64,000 nucleotides of DNA. It comes from Luteococcus sp038433135. Its GTDB lineage: Bacteria > Actinomycetota > Actinomycetes > Propionibacteriales > Propionibacteriaceae. Position 1 is the stretch's first letter, and each line of letters opens with the position of its first letter. The notes below the pieces were generated by a model. That model made no database searches and was not told the origin of the DNA. It worked only from the letters and a program-made list of their open reading frames with translations. This document shows positions 32,983 to 42,065 of this stretch, one piece after another. A program made the translations under genes and the position numbers. The stretch lies in assembly GCF_038433135.1 (NCBI RefSeq), contig NZ_JBCDMV010000014.1, forward strand, positions 62,001 to 126,000. The letters run 5' to 3'.

Positions 32983-33064
32983 CAGCCCGGTAAGGCCCCC
33001 GCAGACCTGTCGTAGTGCAGATCGGTGTCACTCGGTCCGGGGAGTCAAGTGGTCAGGAGTGCTG

Positions 33065-34408
33065 ATGTCGCAGTCTGCGTCGTCCGTGCCTGCCGCCGAC
33101 CCCGAAAACCGCCCCGCCGAGCCGCGTCGTGCCGACGTGATCGTCGTCGGTGCCGGTCCGGGCGGGTCCGGTACGGCGGCCCATCTCGCGCGTCGCGGGC
33201 TCGATGTCGTGCTGCTGGAGAAGGCCACCTTTCCGCGGGACAAGATCTGCGGGGACGGCCTCACCCCGCGCGCGGTGCGTGCCCTGGTGAAGCTGGGCGT
33301 GGACATCAGCGAGGCCAACGGCTTCCATCGCAACGAGGGCCTCAAGATCTACGGGGGTGAGCTGACCGCGGCCAATGGCAAGGACCTGTTCATGCCGTGG
33401 CCCGATCTGGCCGACTTCCCCAACTTCGGCCTGACCTGCGCCCGGATGGATCTGGACGAGAAGCTCGCCCGGCATGCCGCCTCGCTGGGCGCCGAGCTGG
33501 TGGAGGGCGCCAACGTCACCGCACCGATCCTGGACGAGCAGACCCAGCGGATCATTGGCGTGAGCACCAAGGACGGTCGGCAGTTCCTGGCTCCTGTGGT
33601 GGTGGCCGCCGACGGTGTCAGCTCCCGGCTGGGCGTCGCGATGGGCGTACACAAGTTGGACAAGCGCCCGATGGGCGTCGCGGTACGGGCCTATTACCAG
33701 AGCCCCCGCGGCACCGACGACTTCATGGAATCCTGGCTCGAGCTCTGGGACGGGGAACCGGGCACGTCCAACGTGCTGCCCGGCTATGGCTGGATCTTCC
33801 CGATGGGCACCAACGCGCAGGGTCAGACCATCGTCAACGTCGGGCTGGGGATGCTGGACAGCTCGGAGGCCTTCGGCAAGACCGACTACAAGGACCTGAT
33901 GCGCACCTGGCTGGCGGCCACGCCGCCGGAGTGGGAGCTGACGGAGGAGAACCGGCTGGGCCCGATCCGTGGCGCCGCGTTGCCGATGGGTTTCAACCGC
34001 AAGCCCGCCTATGCCCGCGGCCTGCTGCTGGTGGGCGACGCCGGCGGCATGGTGAACCCGTTCAATGGCGAGGGAATCGACTACGCGCTGGAGGCCGCGG
34101 AGCTGGCCGCCGACGCGATCGCCTCCGCCCACGCCCAAGGGATGGGGACCGCCGCCGCCGAGCGGGCGCTGGCGGGATACAGTTCGCGTTTGGAAGGAAG
34201 TTTCGGTGGATATTTCCGGCTCGGTCACGTCTTCGCGTGGCTGATCGGCAAGCCCGCCGTGATGCACGTGTGCATCAAGTACGGCCTTCCGCGGCGTCGC
34301 CTGATGCGCCTGGTGCACAAGTTGCTGGCCAACTTGACCGACGCCCGGGGCGGCGACCTGGATGACCACATCATCAACACGCTGACCCGTCTGGCCCCCA
34401 AGGCATGA
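33065..34408 (+). CDS. menJ: Geranylgeranyl reductase family FAD oxidoreductase (MenJ-like)
   Basis: 447 residues, starting MSQSASSVPAADPE with AGGAG upstream. The Rossmann FAD motif is VIVVGAGPGGSGTAAHLARR. Other motifs are KICGDGLTPRAV, ADGVSSRLGV and the second FAD motif LLVGDAGGMVNPFNGEGIDY. Actinobacterial homologues saturate one isoprene unit of menaquinone (MenJ) or reduce other prenyl chains. Its position 58 bases before nuoA and next to menF favours menaquinone as substrate. Confidence 0.85.
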   Translation: MSQSASSVPAADPENRPAEPRRADVIVVGAGPGGSGTAAHLARRGLDVVLLEKATFPRDKICGDGLTPRAVRALVKLGVDISEANGFHRNEGLKIYGGELTAANGKDLFMPWPDLADFPNFGLTCARMDLDEKLARHAASLGAELVEGANVTAPILDEQTQRIIGVSTKDGRQFLAPVVVAADGVSSRLGVAMGVHKLDKRPMGVAVRAYYQSPRGTDDFMESWLELWDGEPGTSNVLPGYGWIFPMGTNAQGQTIVNVGLGMLDSSEAFGKTDYKDLMRTWLAATPPEWELTEENRLGPIRGAALPMGFNRKPAYARGLLLVGDAGGMVNPFNGEGIDYALEAAELAADAIASAHAQGMGTAAAERALAGYSSRLEGSFGGYFRLGHVFAWLIGKPAVMHVCIKYGLPRRRLMRLVHKLLANLTDARGGDLDDHIINTLTRLAPKA

Positions 34409-34466
34409 CGATGAGGCAAGTTCGGGCAAGAATGAAGCAAGCACACCTCAGGAAGGGCGCAAGGGC

Positions 34467-34826
34467 ATGAACCCCTACATTGCGATCACCGGTCTGGCAG
34501 CCTTGGGCGCCGTCTTCGTGCTGGTGATGGTGGCACTGAACATGCTGTTCAGCCCCAACCAGCCGAACCGGACGAAGCTCGAGACCTACGAGTGCGGCAT
34601 CGATCCGACGCCGCAGGCGCAGGGGGGTGGTCGCTTCCCGGTCAAGTACTACGTGATCGCGATGCTCTACATCATCTTCGATATCGAGATCGTCTTCCTC
34701 TACCCGTGGGCGGTCTCCTTCAACAAGCTCGGCACCTTTGCCGTGGTGGAGATGCTGCTGTTCATGGTCACGGTCTTCATCGCCTACTTCTACATCTACC
34801 GCCGCGGCGGCCTGGACTGGGACTGA
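34467..34826 (+). CDS. nuoA: NADH-quinone oxidoreductase subunit A
   Basis: 119 residues with three membrane helices. The conserved TM1-2 loop contains KLETYECGIDPTPQAQGGGR with the signature Cys, and YYVIAMLYIIFDIEIVFLYP follows. A GGAAGGGCGCAAGGG stretch precedes the ATG. It is the first gene of a complete 14-gene complex I operon in the canonical A-to-N order. Confidence 0.97.
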   Translation: MNPYIAITGLAALGAVFVLVMVALNMLFSPNQPNRTKLETYECGIDPTPQAQGGGRFPVKYYVIAMLYIIFDIEIVFLYPWAVSFNKLGTFAVVEMLLFMVTVFIAYFYIYRRGGLDWD

Positions 34827-34853
34827 GCTCCAGCGAAACGAAGGGAAACCCAC

Positions 34854-35402
34854 ATGAGCACCGAAGAAGACGGCAGCGTCCTGCTCGCCTCCTCCGAAGC
34901 CGTCGTTGGCTGGCTGCGCAAGACCTCGTTCTGGCCGCTGACCATGGGTCTGGCCTGCTGCGCCATCGAGATGATCTCCTACGGCGGCCCGCGGCATGAC
35001 GCCGCCCGTTGGGGTCACGAGGTCTTCCGCGCCTCGCCCCGCCAGGCCGACCTGATGATCGTCTCCGGCCGGTTGAGCCAGAAGATGGCGCCCGTCGTGC
35101 GTCAGCTCTACGACCAGATGCCCAACCCCAAGTGGGTGATCTCGATGGGCGCCTGCGCCAGCTCGGGCGGCATCTTCAACAACTACGCCATCGTGCAGGG
35201 CGTCGACCACATTGTGCCCGTGGACTACTACCTGCCCGGCTGCCCGCCCAACCCGGACCAGCTGATCGACGCCATCTTCAAGCTGCGCGCCGACATCCAG
35301 CACTACCCGCTGCTGGGCGACATGAAGCGCAAGCAGGAGCGCGACGAGCAGGCCGCCCTGGTGGCCACCCCCACCCATGAGATGAAGGGCCTCATGCGAT
35401 GA
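34854..35402 (+). CDS. nuoB: NADH-quinone oxidoreductase subunit B (N2 cluster)
   Basis: 182 residues. The N2 [4Fe-4S] ligands are visible as GLACCAIEMISYGGPRHD (adjacent Cys pair), MGACASSGG and LPGCPPNPDQLID. The protein sits at the quinone site with NuoD. Its stop overlaps the nuoC start (ATGA). An NuoB-like paralogue is encoded at 61773-62189. Confidence 0.98.
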   Translation: MSTEEDGSVLLASSEAVVGWLRKTSFWPLTMGLACCAIEMISYGGPRHDAARWGHEVFRASPRQADLMIVSGRLSQKMAPVVRQLYDQMPNPKWVISMGACASSGGIFNNYAIVQGVDHIVPVDYYLPGCPPNPDQLIDAIFKLRADIQHYPLLGDMKRKQERDEQAALVATPTHEMKGLMR

Positions 35403-36178
35403 GCGAGGACAAGACCATCAACGAACGCGTCACCGATCCCGAGGCCGCCCCCAAGGCCGGCGTCGAGCGCGAGGACGCGCAGCCGTCGGGCCGGCTGGAT
35501 CCCGGTCAGGTGGAGGTCCACCAGGCGCAGACCCATGAGGGCAGCTATGTGTTGAAGCAGAGCCAGGGCATGTGGGGCAAGGGTTCGCCCGACACCTCGG
35601 GTTATGCCGGGATCACCCGTACCGTGGAGGCCCCGGGCGTCGCCCAGCGCCCCTTCGGCGGTTGGTTCGACGAGGTGGCCGACACCCTGGAGGCCCGGGT
35701 TCCGGGCTACTCCACCGGCCGCGTGATCGTGGACCGCGACGAGCTGACCCTGTTCGTGCGGCGTGAGGCGATCGCCGCCGTCTGCCGCCAGCTGCGCGAC
35801 GACCCGGCGCTGCGCTTCGAGGTGTGCAGCGTGATCAGCGGTGTGCACTACCCGGAGCAGCCCGGCGAGGAATTGCACGTGGTCTACCAGCTGCTCTCGA
35901 TCACCCACAACCGCCGCCTGCGGCTTGAGGTGACGCTGCCCGACGGCCACCCGCACGTCGACTCCGTGGTGGCTACCTACCCGATGGCCGACTTCCACGA
36001 GCGTGAAGCCTGGGACATGTTCGGGATCATCTTCGACGGCCACCCCGGCCTGACCCGCGTGTTGATGCCCGACGATTGGGCCGGGCACCCGCAGCGCAAG
36101 GACTACCCGCTGGGTGGCATCCCGGTGGAGTACAAGGGCGCGACGGTGCCGCCGCCGGACCAGCGCAGGAGCTACTGA
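35399..36178 (+). CDS. nuoC: NADH-quinone oxidoreductase subunit C
   Basis: 259 residues. An N-terminal extension of about 90 residues, common in actinobacteria, precedes the 30-kDa subunit domain with SVVATYPMADFHEREAWDMF, GIIFDGHPGLTRVLMPDDW and RKDYPLGGIPVEYKG. It is the connecting subunit of the hydrophilic arm. Its stop overlaps the nuoD ATG (TGATG). Confidence 0.97.
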   Translation: MSEDKTINERVTDPEAAPKAGVEREDAQPSGRLDPGQVEVHQAQTHEGSYVLKQSQGMWGKGSPDTSGYAGITRTVEAPGVAQRPFGGWFDEVADTLEARVPGYSTGRVIVDRDELTLFVRREAIAAVCRQLRDDPALRFEVCSVISGVHYPEQPGEELHVVYQLLSITHNRRLRLEVTLPDGHPHVDSVVATYPMADFHEREAWDMFGIIFDGHPGLTRVLMPDDWAGHPQRKDYPLGGIPVEYKGATVPPPDQRRSY

Positions 36179-37530
36179 TGAGCCACTACAGCAATGAGGA
36201 AACCGTGACTGACCTCTACGCGGCGCCCGGTGAGGCCCCCGTCGACCACGTCTACCTGACCCAGGGTGCCGACTGGGACGAGATCGTCAGCGAGCACGCC
36301 GAGCGTGGCGACGAGACGATCGTGATCAACTTCGGTCCGCACCACCCGTCGACGCACGGCGTGCTGCGCCTGATCCTGGAACTGGACGGCGAGACCGTGA
36401 TCTCGCTGCGCCCCGGCATCGGCTTCCTGCACACCGGCATCGAGAAGAACATGGAGTACCGCACCTGGACGCAGGGCGTGACCTACATCACCCGCGCCAA
36501 CTACGTGGCCAGCATCTTCAACGAGGTGGTCTACTGCCTCGGCGTGGAGAAGCTGCTGGGCATCCAGGCCCCCGAGCGGGCCGACGTGCTGCGCGTGATG
36601 GCCATGGAGGTCAACCGGATCGGCTCCCACCTGATTGCGGTGGGCACCGGCGGTCTGGAACTGGGTGCCTCCTCGGTGGCCGAGGTGGCGCTGCGCGAGC
36701 GCGAGATCACCCTGGAATTCCTGCAGGCCGTCACGGGTCTGCGGATGAACAATGCCTACGTGCGTCCCGGCGGTGTCTCCGTGGACCTGCCCGACGACGG
36801 GCTGGACCGACTGCGCGCCCTGGTGGCCCGGATGGAGAAGTACCTGCCGGAGCTGGGCCAGTTCTGCAACACCAACCCGGTCTTCCGCGCCCGCACCGTC
36901 GACGTCGGCACCCTGGACCTCAGTGCCTGCATGGCCCTGGGCGTCACCGGCCCCGTGCTGCGCGCCGCCGGCTACCCGTGGGACCTGCGCAAGACGCAGC
37001 CCTACTGCGGCTACGAGAACTACGACTTCGACGTGGTCACGTGGGACACCCCCGACTGCTACGGACGCTTCCGGATCCGTCTGGAGGAAATGAACCAGTC
37101 CGTGCGCATCCTCAAGCAGTGCATCACCAAGTTGGAGGCCACCATGGGACAGCCGGTGATGGTCGAGGACCCGCACATCAAGTGGCCCGCGCAGCTGGCG
37201 CTGGGCCCCGACGGCCAGGGCAACTCCCATGAGCACATCAAGCACATCATGGGTGAATCCATGGAGGCGCTGATCCACCACTTCAAGATCGTCACCGAGG
37301 GTTTCAAGGTGCCCGCCGGCCAGGTCTACGTGGCAATCGAGAACCCCTGCGGCGAGCTGGGCATGCACCTGGTCAGCGACGGCGGAAGCCGTCCCTACCG
37401 GGCGCACCTGCGCGACCCAGGTTTCAACCACATGCAGGCGCTGCCGGCACTGACCGAGGGCGGCATGCTCTCCGACGTCGTCCCGGCCATCGCCTCCATC
37501 GACCCCGTCATGGGTGGCGTTGACCGATGA
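36178..37530 (+). CDS. nuoD: NADH-quinone oxidoreductase subunit D (49-kDa)
   Basis: 450 residues from the ATG that overlaps the nuoC stop; a longer open frame upstream is inside nuoC. It contains NFGPHHPSTHGVLRLILELD with the quinone-site His pair, RPGIGFLHTGIEKNMEYRT and the C-terminal SIDPVMGGVDR with the conserved Asp-Arg ending. It forms the quinone pocket with NuoB. Confidence 0.98.
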   Translation: MSHYSNEETVTDLYAAPGEAPVDHVYLTQGADWDEIVSEHAERGDETIVINFGPHHPSTHGVLRLILELDGETVISLRPGIGFLHTGIEKNMEYRTWTQGVTYITRANYVASIFNEVVYCLGVEKLLGIQAPERADVLRVMAMEVNRIGSHLIAVGTGGLELGASSVAEVALREREITLEFLQAVTGLRMNNAYVRPGGVSVDLPDDGLDRLRALVARMEKYLPELGQFCNTNPVFRARTVDVGTLDLSACMALGVTGPVLRAAGYPWDLRKTQPYCGYENYDFDVVTWDTPDCYGRFRIRLEEMNQSVRILKQCITKLEATMGQPVMVEDPHIKWPAQLALGPDGQGNSHEHIKHIMGESMEALIHHFKIVTEGFKVPAGQVYVAIENPCGELGMHLVSDGGSRPYRAHLRDPGFNHMQALPALTEGGMLSDVVPAIASIDPVMGGVDR

Positions 37531-37567
37531 GCGCCACGCACCTCCCAGCAGCAAGGAGCACCGCACG

Positions 37568-38317
37568 ATGAGCGGCCACGAGTTCCAGTCCCACTTCGAG
37601 GTCTCGGGCGACGTCGACCACACCGACCAGTCCACCAACCTCACCGCCGAGCACGTCCAGGAGATGCGCTACATCCTGGATCGCTACCCCCAGCCGCGCT
37701 CGGCGATCATGCCGATGCTGCACTACGTGCAGTCGGTCGACGGCCGGGTCAGCCCGGCCGGGGTGAAGATCACCGCCGAGCTGGTGGGGGTGAGCGAGGC
37801 CCAGGTCAACGGCGTCGCCACCTTTTACACCATGTACAAGCGGCGCCCGGCCGGCAAGCAGCACGTCGGTGTCTGCGTCACCAGCCTGTGCGCGATCATG
37901 GGCGGCGACTACGTGCTGGACGCCTGCGAGAAGCACCTGGGGATCAAGGCGGGCGAGACCACCGAGGACGGCTCGATCTCGCTGGAGGCCGTCGAGTGCA
38001 ATGCGGCCTGCGACTTCGCGCCCGTGATGATGGTCAACTGGGAGTTCATGGACAACATGACCCCGGACAGCGCCGTCGAACTGCTGGACAAGCTGCGCTC
38101 CGGTGACGAGGTGCACTCCACCCGGGGCGCCCAGATCACCAGCTGGAAGGAGGCCGAGCGGGTGCTCGCCGGCTTCTCCGACGGCCGCACCGACGAGGGC
38201 CCCACCGCCGGGCACGCGTCGCTGGTGGGCCTGAACATCGCCCAGGCCAACGGCTGGTCGGCTCCCGACCCGGCCAACCTCCCCGCGCCCGAGCCGAAGC
38301 CGGAGGAACAGAAGTGA
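37568..38317 (+). CDS. nuoE: NADH-quinone oxidoreductase subunit E (24-kDa)
   Basis: 249 residues from ATG. The thioredoxin-like [2Fe-2S] domain has ligands in VCVTSLCAIMGG and ECNAACDFAP. The C-terminal 50 residues beyond the fold are rich in Ala, Pro and Glu (ending EPKPEEQK). Part of the NADH-oxidising module with NuoF. Its stop overlaps the GTG of nuoF. Confidence 0.97.
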   Translation: MSGHEFQSHFEVSGDVDHTDQSTNLTAEHVQEMRYILDRYPQPRSAIMPMLHYVQSVDGRVSPAGVKITAELVGVSEAQVNGVATFYTMYKRRPAGKQHVGVCVTSLCAIMGGDYVLDACEKHLGIKAGETTEDGSISLEAVECNAACDFAPVMMVNWEFMDNMTPDSAVELLDKLRSGDEVHSTRGAQITSWKEAERVLAGFSDGRTDEGPTAGHASLVGLNIAQANGWSAPDPANLPAPEPKPEEQK

Positions 38318-39633
38318 CCGACCCCCTCGCACCCGTCCTGACCGCCAACTGGGGTCAGGACCGTTCCTGGAAGATCACCGTCTACGAGTCGCAGGGCGGC
38401 TACGAGGCGCTGCGCACGGCGCTGCGGATGCAGCCCGACGAGGTGATCGCGACAGTCAAGGACTCCAACCTGCGCGGCCGTGGCGGCGCCGGCTTCCCGG
38501 CCGGCGTGAAGTGGGGCTTCCTGCCCAAGGACAACCCGAATCCGCGCTACCTGGTGATCAATGCCGACGAGTCGGAGCCGGGTACCTGCAAGGACATCCC
38601 GCTGATGATGGCCAGCCCGCACACCCTGATCGAGGGCATCATCATCGCGTGCTACGCCTTCAACAGCCACCACGCCTTCATCTACTGCCGCGGCGAGGTG
38701 CTGCAGCCGATCCGTCGCCTGCAGCAGGCCGTGCGGGAGGCCTACTCGGCCGGCTACGCGGGCAAGAATGTGCTGGGCACCGGCTTTGACCTGGACATCA
38801 CCGTCCACGCGGGCGCCGGCGCCTACATCTGCGGCGAGGAGACGGCGCTGCTCAGCGCGCTGGAGGGCACCCGCGGCCAGCCCCGCCTGAAGCCGCCCTT
38901 CCCGGCCGTGGCCGGTCTGTACGCCTGCCCGACGATCGTCAACAATGTCGAGACCATCGCCTCGGTGCCGTCGATCATCAAGAACGGTCCGGCCTGGTTC
39001 AACGCGATGGGCACGGAGAAGAGCAAGGGCTTCACGCTCTACAACGTCTCCGGCCATGTGAAGAATCCCGGCTGCTTCGAGGCCCCGATGGGGATCACGA
39101 TGCGCGAGCTGATCGATCTGGCCGGCGGCATCCGTGAGGGCCACCAGCTCAAGTTCTTCTGCCCGGGCGGTGCCTCCGCGCCGATCCTGACCCCCGAGGA
39201 CATCGACGTCACGATGGACTACGAGGGCCTGGCGGCCAAGGGCACGATGCTCGGCTCCAAGGCCATCCAGGTCTTCGACGAGACGACGTCGGCCGTGCGC
39301 GCGGCCCTGCGGTACATGGAGTTCTTCAAGCACGAGTCGTGCGGCAAGTGCTCCCCGTGCCGTGAGGGCTCGTGGTGGACCACCCAGATCATGCAGCGGA
39401 TCGAGCGCGGCGAGGGTGAGCCCGACGACGTCGAGAAGCTGATCGACATCACCAGCAATGTGGCCGGCCGCAGCTTCTGCCTGCTCGGCGACTCCTTCTG
39501 CATGATGCTGAACGGCTACATCAAGCATTTCCGCGACGAGTTCGAGGCCGGCTGCAATGGCACCCCGGCCTGGGAGCTGTTCCCGTACGAGAAGTCGGCG
39601 ATCTTCCCCGTCAAGACAGGAGCCCACGCATGA
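38314..39633 (+). CDS. nuoF: NADH-quinone oxidoreductase subunit F (NADH/FMN-binding)
   Basis: 439 residues from GTG. NADH and FMN sites appear as LRGRGGAGFPAGVKWGF and YICGEETALLSALEGTRGQP. The N3 [4Fe-4S] ligands are in HESCGKCSPCREGSWWT plus a late Cys in RSFCLLGDS. It is the entry point for electrons from NADH. Confidence 0.98.
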   Translation: MTDPLAPVLTANWGQDRSWKITVYESQGGYEALRTALRMQPDEVIATVKDSNLRGRGGAGFPAGVKWGFLPKDNPNPRYLVINADESEPGTCKDIPLMMASPHTLIEGIIIACYAFNSHHAFIYCRGEVLQPIRRLQQAVREAYSAGYAGKNVLGTGFDLDITVHAGAGAYICGEETALLSALEGTRGQPRLKPPFPAVAGLYACPTIVNNVETIASVPSIIKNGPAWFNAMGTEKSKGFTLYNVSGHVKNPGCFEAPMGITMRELIDLAGGIREGHQLKFFCPGGASAPILTPEDIDVTMDYEGLAAKGTMLGSKAIQVFDETTSAVRAALRYMEFFKHESCGKCSPCREGSWWTTQIMQRIERGEGEPDDVEKLIDITSNVAGRSFCLLGDSFCMMLNGYIKHFRDEFEAGCNGTPAWELFPYEKSAIFPVKTGAHA

Positions 39634-42065
39634 GCACCGAGATCGCTCCCAAGCCCGAGGAAGTCACCCTCACCATCGACGGCGTCCAGGTCAGCGTGCC
39701 CAAGGGCTCGCTGGTGATCCGCGCCGCCGAGAGCGTCGGGATCGACATCCCACGTTTCTGCGACCACCCGCTGCTCGACCCGGCCGGCTCCTGCCGCCAG
39801 TGCCTGGTGGAGGTGCCCGACGCCGGCAATGGCCGCGGGATGCCGAAGCCGCAGGCCGCCTGCACCACCGAGGTCATGCCCGGCATGCAGGTGCAGACCG
39901 CGGTGACCAGCCCGGTGGCCGCCAAGGCCCAGCAGGGCAACCTGGAATTCCTGCTGGTCAACCACCCGCTGGACTGCCCGATCTGTGACAAGGGCGGCGA
40001 GTGCCCGCTGCAGAACCAGGCGATGAGCCATGGCCAGGGCGAGACCCGCTTCCATGACCTGAAGCGCACCTTCCCCAAGCCGGTCAATGTCAGCAAGCAG
40101 ATCCTGCTGGATCGCGAGCGCTGCGTGCTGTGCGCCCGCTGCACCCGCTTTGCCGAGCAGATCGCCGGCGATCCCTTCATCGCCCTGGTGGAGCGCGGCG
40201 CCGTGCAGCAGGTCGGCAACTTCGAGGAGCAGCCCTTCGACTCCTACTTCAGCGGCAATGTGATCCAGATCTGCCCGGTGGGCGCGCTCACCAGCGAGGA
40301 CTACCGCTTCCAGAGCCGCCCCTTCGACCTGGTCAGCACCACCACCAGCTGCGAGCACTGCGCGGCCGGCTGTGAGCTGCGCACCGACCACCGGCACTAC
40401 CAGGTGAAGCGTCGCCTGGCCGGGCTGGATCCCGAGGTCAACGAGGAGTGGAACTGCGACAAGGGCCGCTTCGGCTTCGTGTACGGCCGCGGCGACGACC
40501 GGATCACCAGCCCGCTGGTGCGTCGCGACGGCAAGCTGGTGCCCGCCAGCTGGCACGAGGCGATCGACGCCGCCGTCGAGGGCCTGCAGGCCGCCAACGG
40601 CAAGGTGGGTGTGCTCACCGGTGGACGACTGCTGACCGAGACCGCCTATGCCTACAGCCGCTTCGCCCGCGGTGTGCTGGGCACCAACAACATCGACTTC
40701 CGCTCCCGCCCGCACAGCGCCGAGGAGGCCGACTTCCTGGCCGCCCGGGTCGCCGGCCGGACGCTGGCCGAGTCGGTCACCTACACCGACCTGGAGAATG
40801 CCAAGCGGGTCGTGCTGGTGGGCTTCGAACCCGAGGACGAGAGCCCGATCGTCTTCCTGCGGCTGCGCAAGGCCTTCCGCAAGAAGAAGCTCGAGGTGCT
40901 GACCGTCGGCAGCCTGCTCACCAATGGTTCGCTCAAGCTCGGCGCCACCCTGGTGCCCGCCCTGCCCGGCCAGGAGGCCGCCGCGGTGCAGGCCCTGCCC
41001 GGTCAGGTCGAGATCAACGGCGAGACCATCGTGCTGGTGGGGGAGCGGGCGGCCCAGTCGCCCGGCACCCTGACCGCCGTCGGCCAGCTGGCCGACGCCA
41101 CCGGTGCCCGACTGGCCTGGATCCCGCGCCGCGCGGGTGACCTGGGTGCGATCGAGGCCGGTTGCCTGCCCAACCTGCTGCCCGGTGGACGCCCGGTGGC
41201 CGACGCCACCGCCCGTGTCGACCTGCAGGCCGCGTGGGGTGTCGACCACCTGCCCACCCAGCCCGGTCTTTCCGCCGACCAGATGCTGGCCGCGACGGCC
41301 ACCGGGGAGCTCTCCGCGCTCGTGGTCTCCGGCGTACAGCTGGCCGACCTGGCCGATCCGGCCGCGGCCCGCGCCGCCGTCGAACAGGCCGGCTTCGTGG
41401 TCAGCCTGGAGCAGCGGCTGAGCGAGGTGGCTGAGCGGGCCGACGTGGTCTTCCCCGTCGCGCTGATCGAGGAGCAGTCCGGCAGCTTCCTGAACTGGGA
41501 GCACCGCACCCGCCCGGTCGCCGTGATCAACCGGCAGAACAATGCGCCGATGACCGAGATTCGGGTGCTCGCCGCGCTGGCCGACGCTCTGGGCGCCGAC
41601 CTGCAGGTGCGCACCGCGGCCACGGCCGGCGCCGAACTGGCCGAGCTGGGGGACTGGGAGGGCGCCCGGGTGGCTGCCACCCAGACGCCCGCCGCCGGTG
41701 TCGCCGAAGGGCAGGGTGACCTGCTGCTGGCCAGTTGGCGCGTGCTGCTGGACGGCTCTGCCGGCGTCGACGGTGCCCACCACCTGATGGCCACCGCTCC
41801 GCAGGCCGTCGCCCGGGTCTCGGTGAACACCGCGACCCAGTACGGCCTGACCCACGGCAGCATCGTCGAGGTGCGCACCGCCAAGGGCAGCGTCCAGCTG
41901 CCGGTCGTCGTCGAGACCGCCATGGTCGACGGCGTGGTCTGGCTGCCGGCGAATTCCGCGCCGGTCAGCAACGAGGCACTGGCCGCCCCCGCGGGCAGCC
42001 TGGTGGCCCTGGAAGCCCGTCCCGCTGGAGCCGTCGGCTCCGAAATGGTTGGAGGTGTGGCATGA
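39630..42065 (+). CDS. nuoG: NADH-quinone oxidoreductase subunit G (75-kDa)
   Basis: 811 residues. The N-terminal [2Fe-2S] domain is FCDHPLLDPAGSCRQCLVEV with CTTEV. The His-Cys [4Fe-4S] ligand region is NHPLDCPICDKGGECPLQN, and the next cluster is CVLCARCTRFAEQIAG. A molybdopterin-oxidoreductase-like domain without obvious cofactor residues follows, and an aspartate-decarboxylase-like C-terminal domain closes the protein. The 851-residue open frame on the opposite strand is a shadow. Confidence 0.97.
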   Translation: MSTEIAPKPEEVTLTIDGVQVSVPKGSLVIRAAESVGIDIPRFCDHPLLDPAGSCRQCLVEVPDAGNGRGMPKPQAACTTEVMPGMQVQTAVTSPVAAKAQQGNLEFLLVNHPLDCPICDKGGECPLQNQAMSHGQGETRFHDLKRTFPKPVNVSKQILLDRERCVLCARCTRFAEQIAGDPFIALVERGAVQQVGNFEEQPFDSYFSGNVIQICPVGALTSEDYRFQSRPFDLVSTTTSCEHCAAGCELRTDHRHYQVKRRLAGLDPEVNEEWNCDKGRFGFVYGRGDDRITSPLVRRDGKLVPASWHEAIDAAVEGLQAANGKVGVLTGGRLLTETAYAYSRFARGVLGTNNIDFRSRPHSAEEADFLAARVAGRTLAESVTYTDLENAKRVVLVGFEPEDESPIVFLRLRKAFRKKKLEVLTVGSLLTNGSLKLGATLVPALPGQEAAAVQALPGQVEINGETIVLVGERAAQSPGTLTAVGQLADATGARLAWIPRRAGDLGAIEAGCLPNLLPGGRPVADATARVDLQAAWGVDHLPTQPGLSADQMLAATATGELSALVVSGVQLADLADPAAARAAVEQAGFVVSLEQRLSEVAERADVVFPVALIEEQSGSFLNWEHRTRPVAVINRQNNAPMTEIRVLAALADALGADLQVRTAATAGAELAELGDWEGARVAATQTPAAGVAEGQGDLLLASWRVLLDGSAGVDGAHHLMATAPQAVARVSVNTATQYGLTHGSIVEVRTAKGSVQLPVVVETAMVDGVVWLPANSAPVSNEALAAPAGSLVALEARPAGAVGSEMVGGVA

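Noticed and set aside
32815..33064. Siderophore (entC-type) role for the isochorismate synthase because of the Fur/Zur-like palindrome
   Set aside because: No other siderophore gene is present, while six menaquinone genes are, so menF is favoured.
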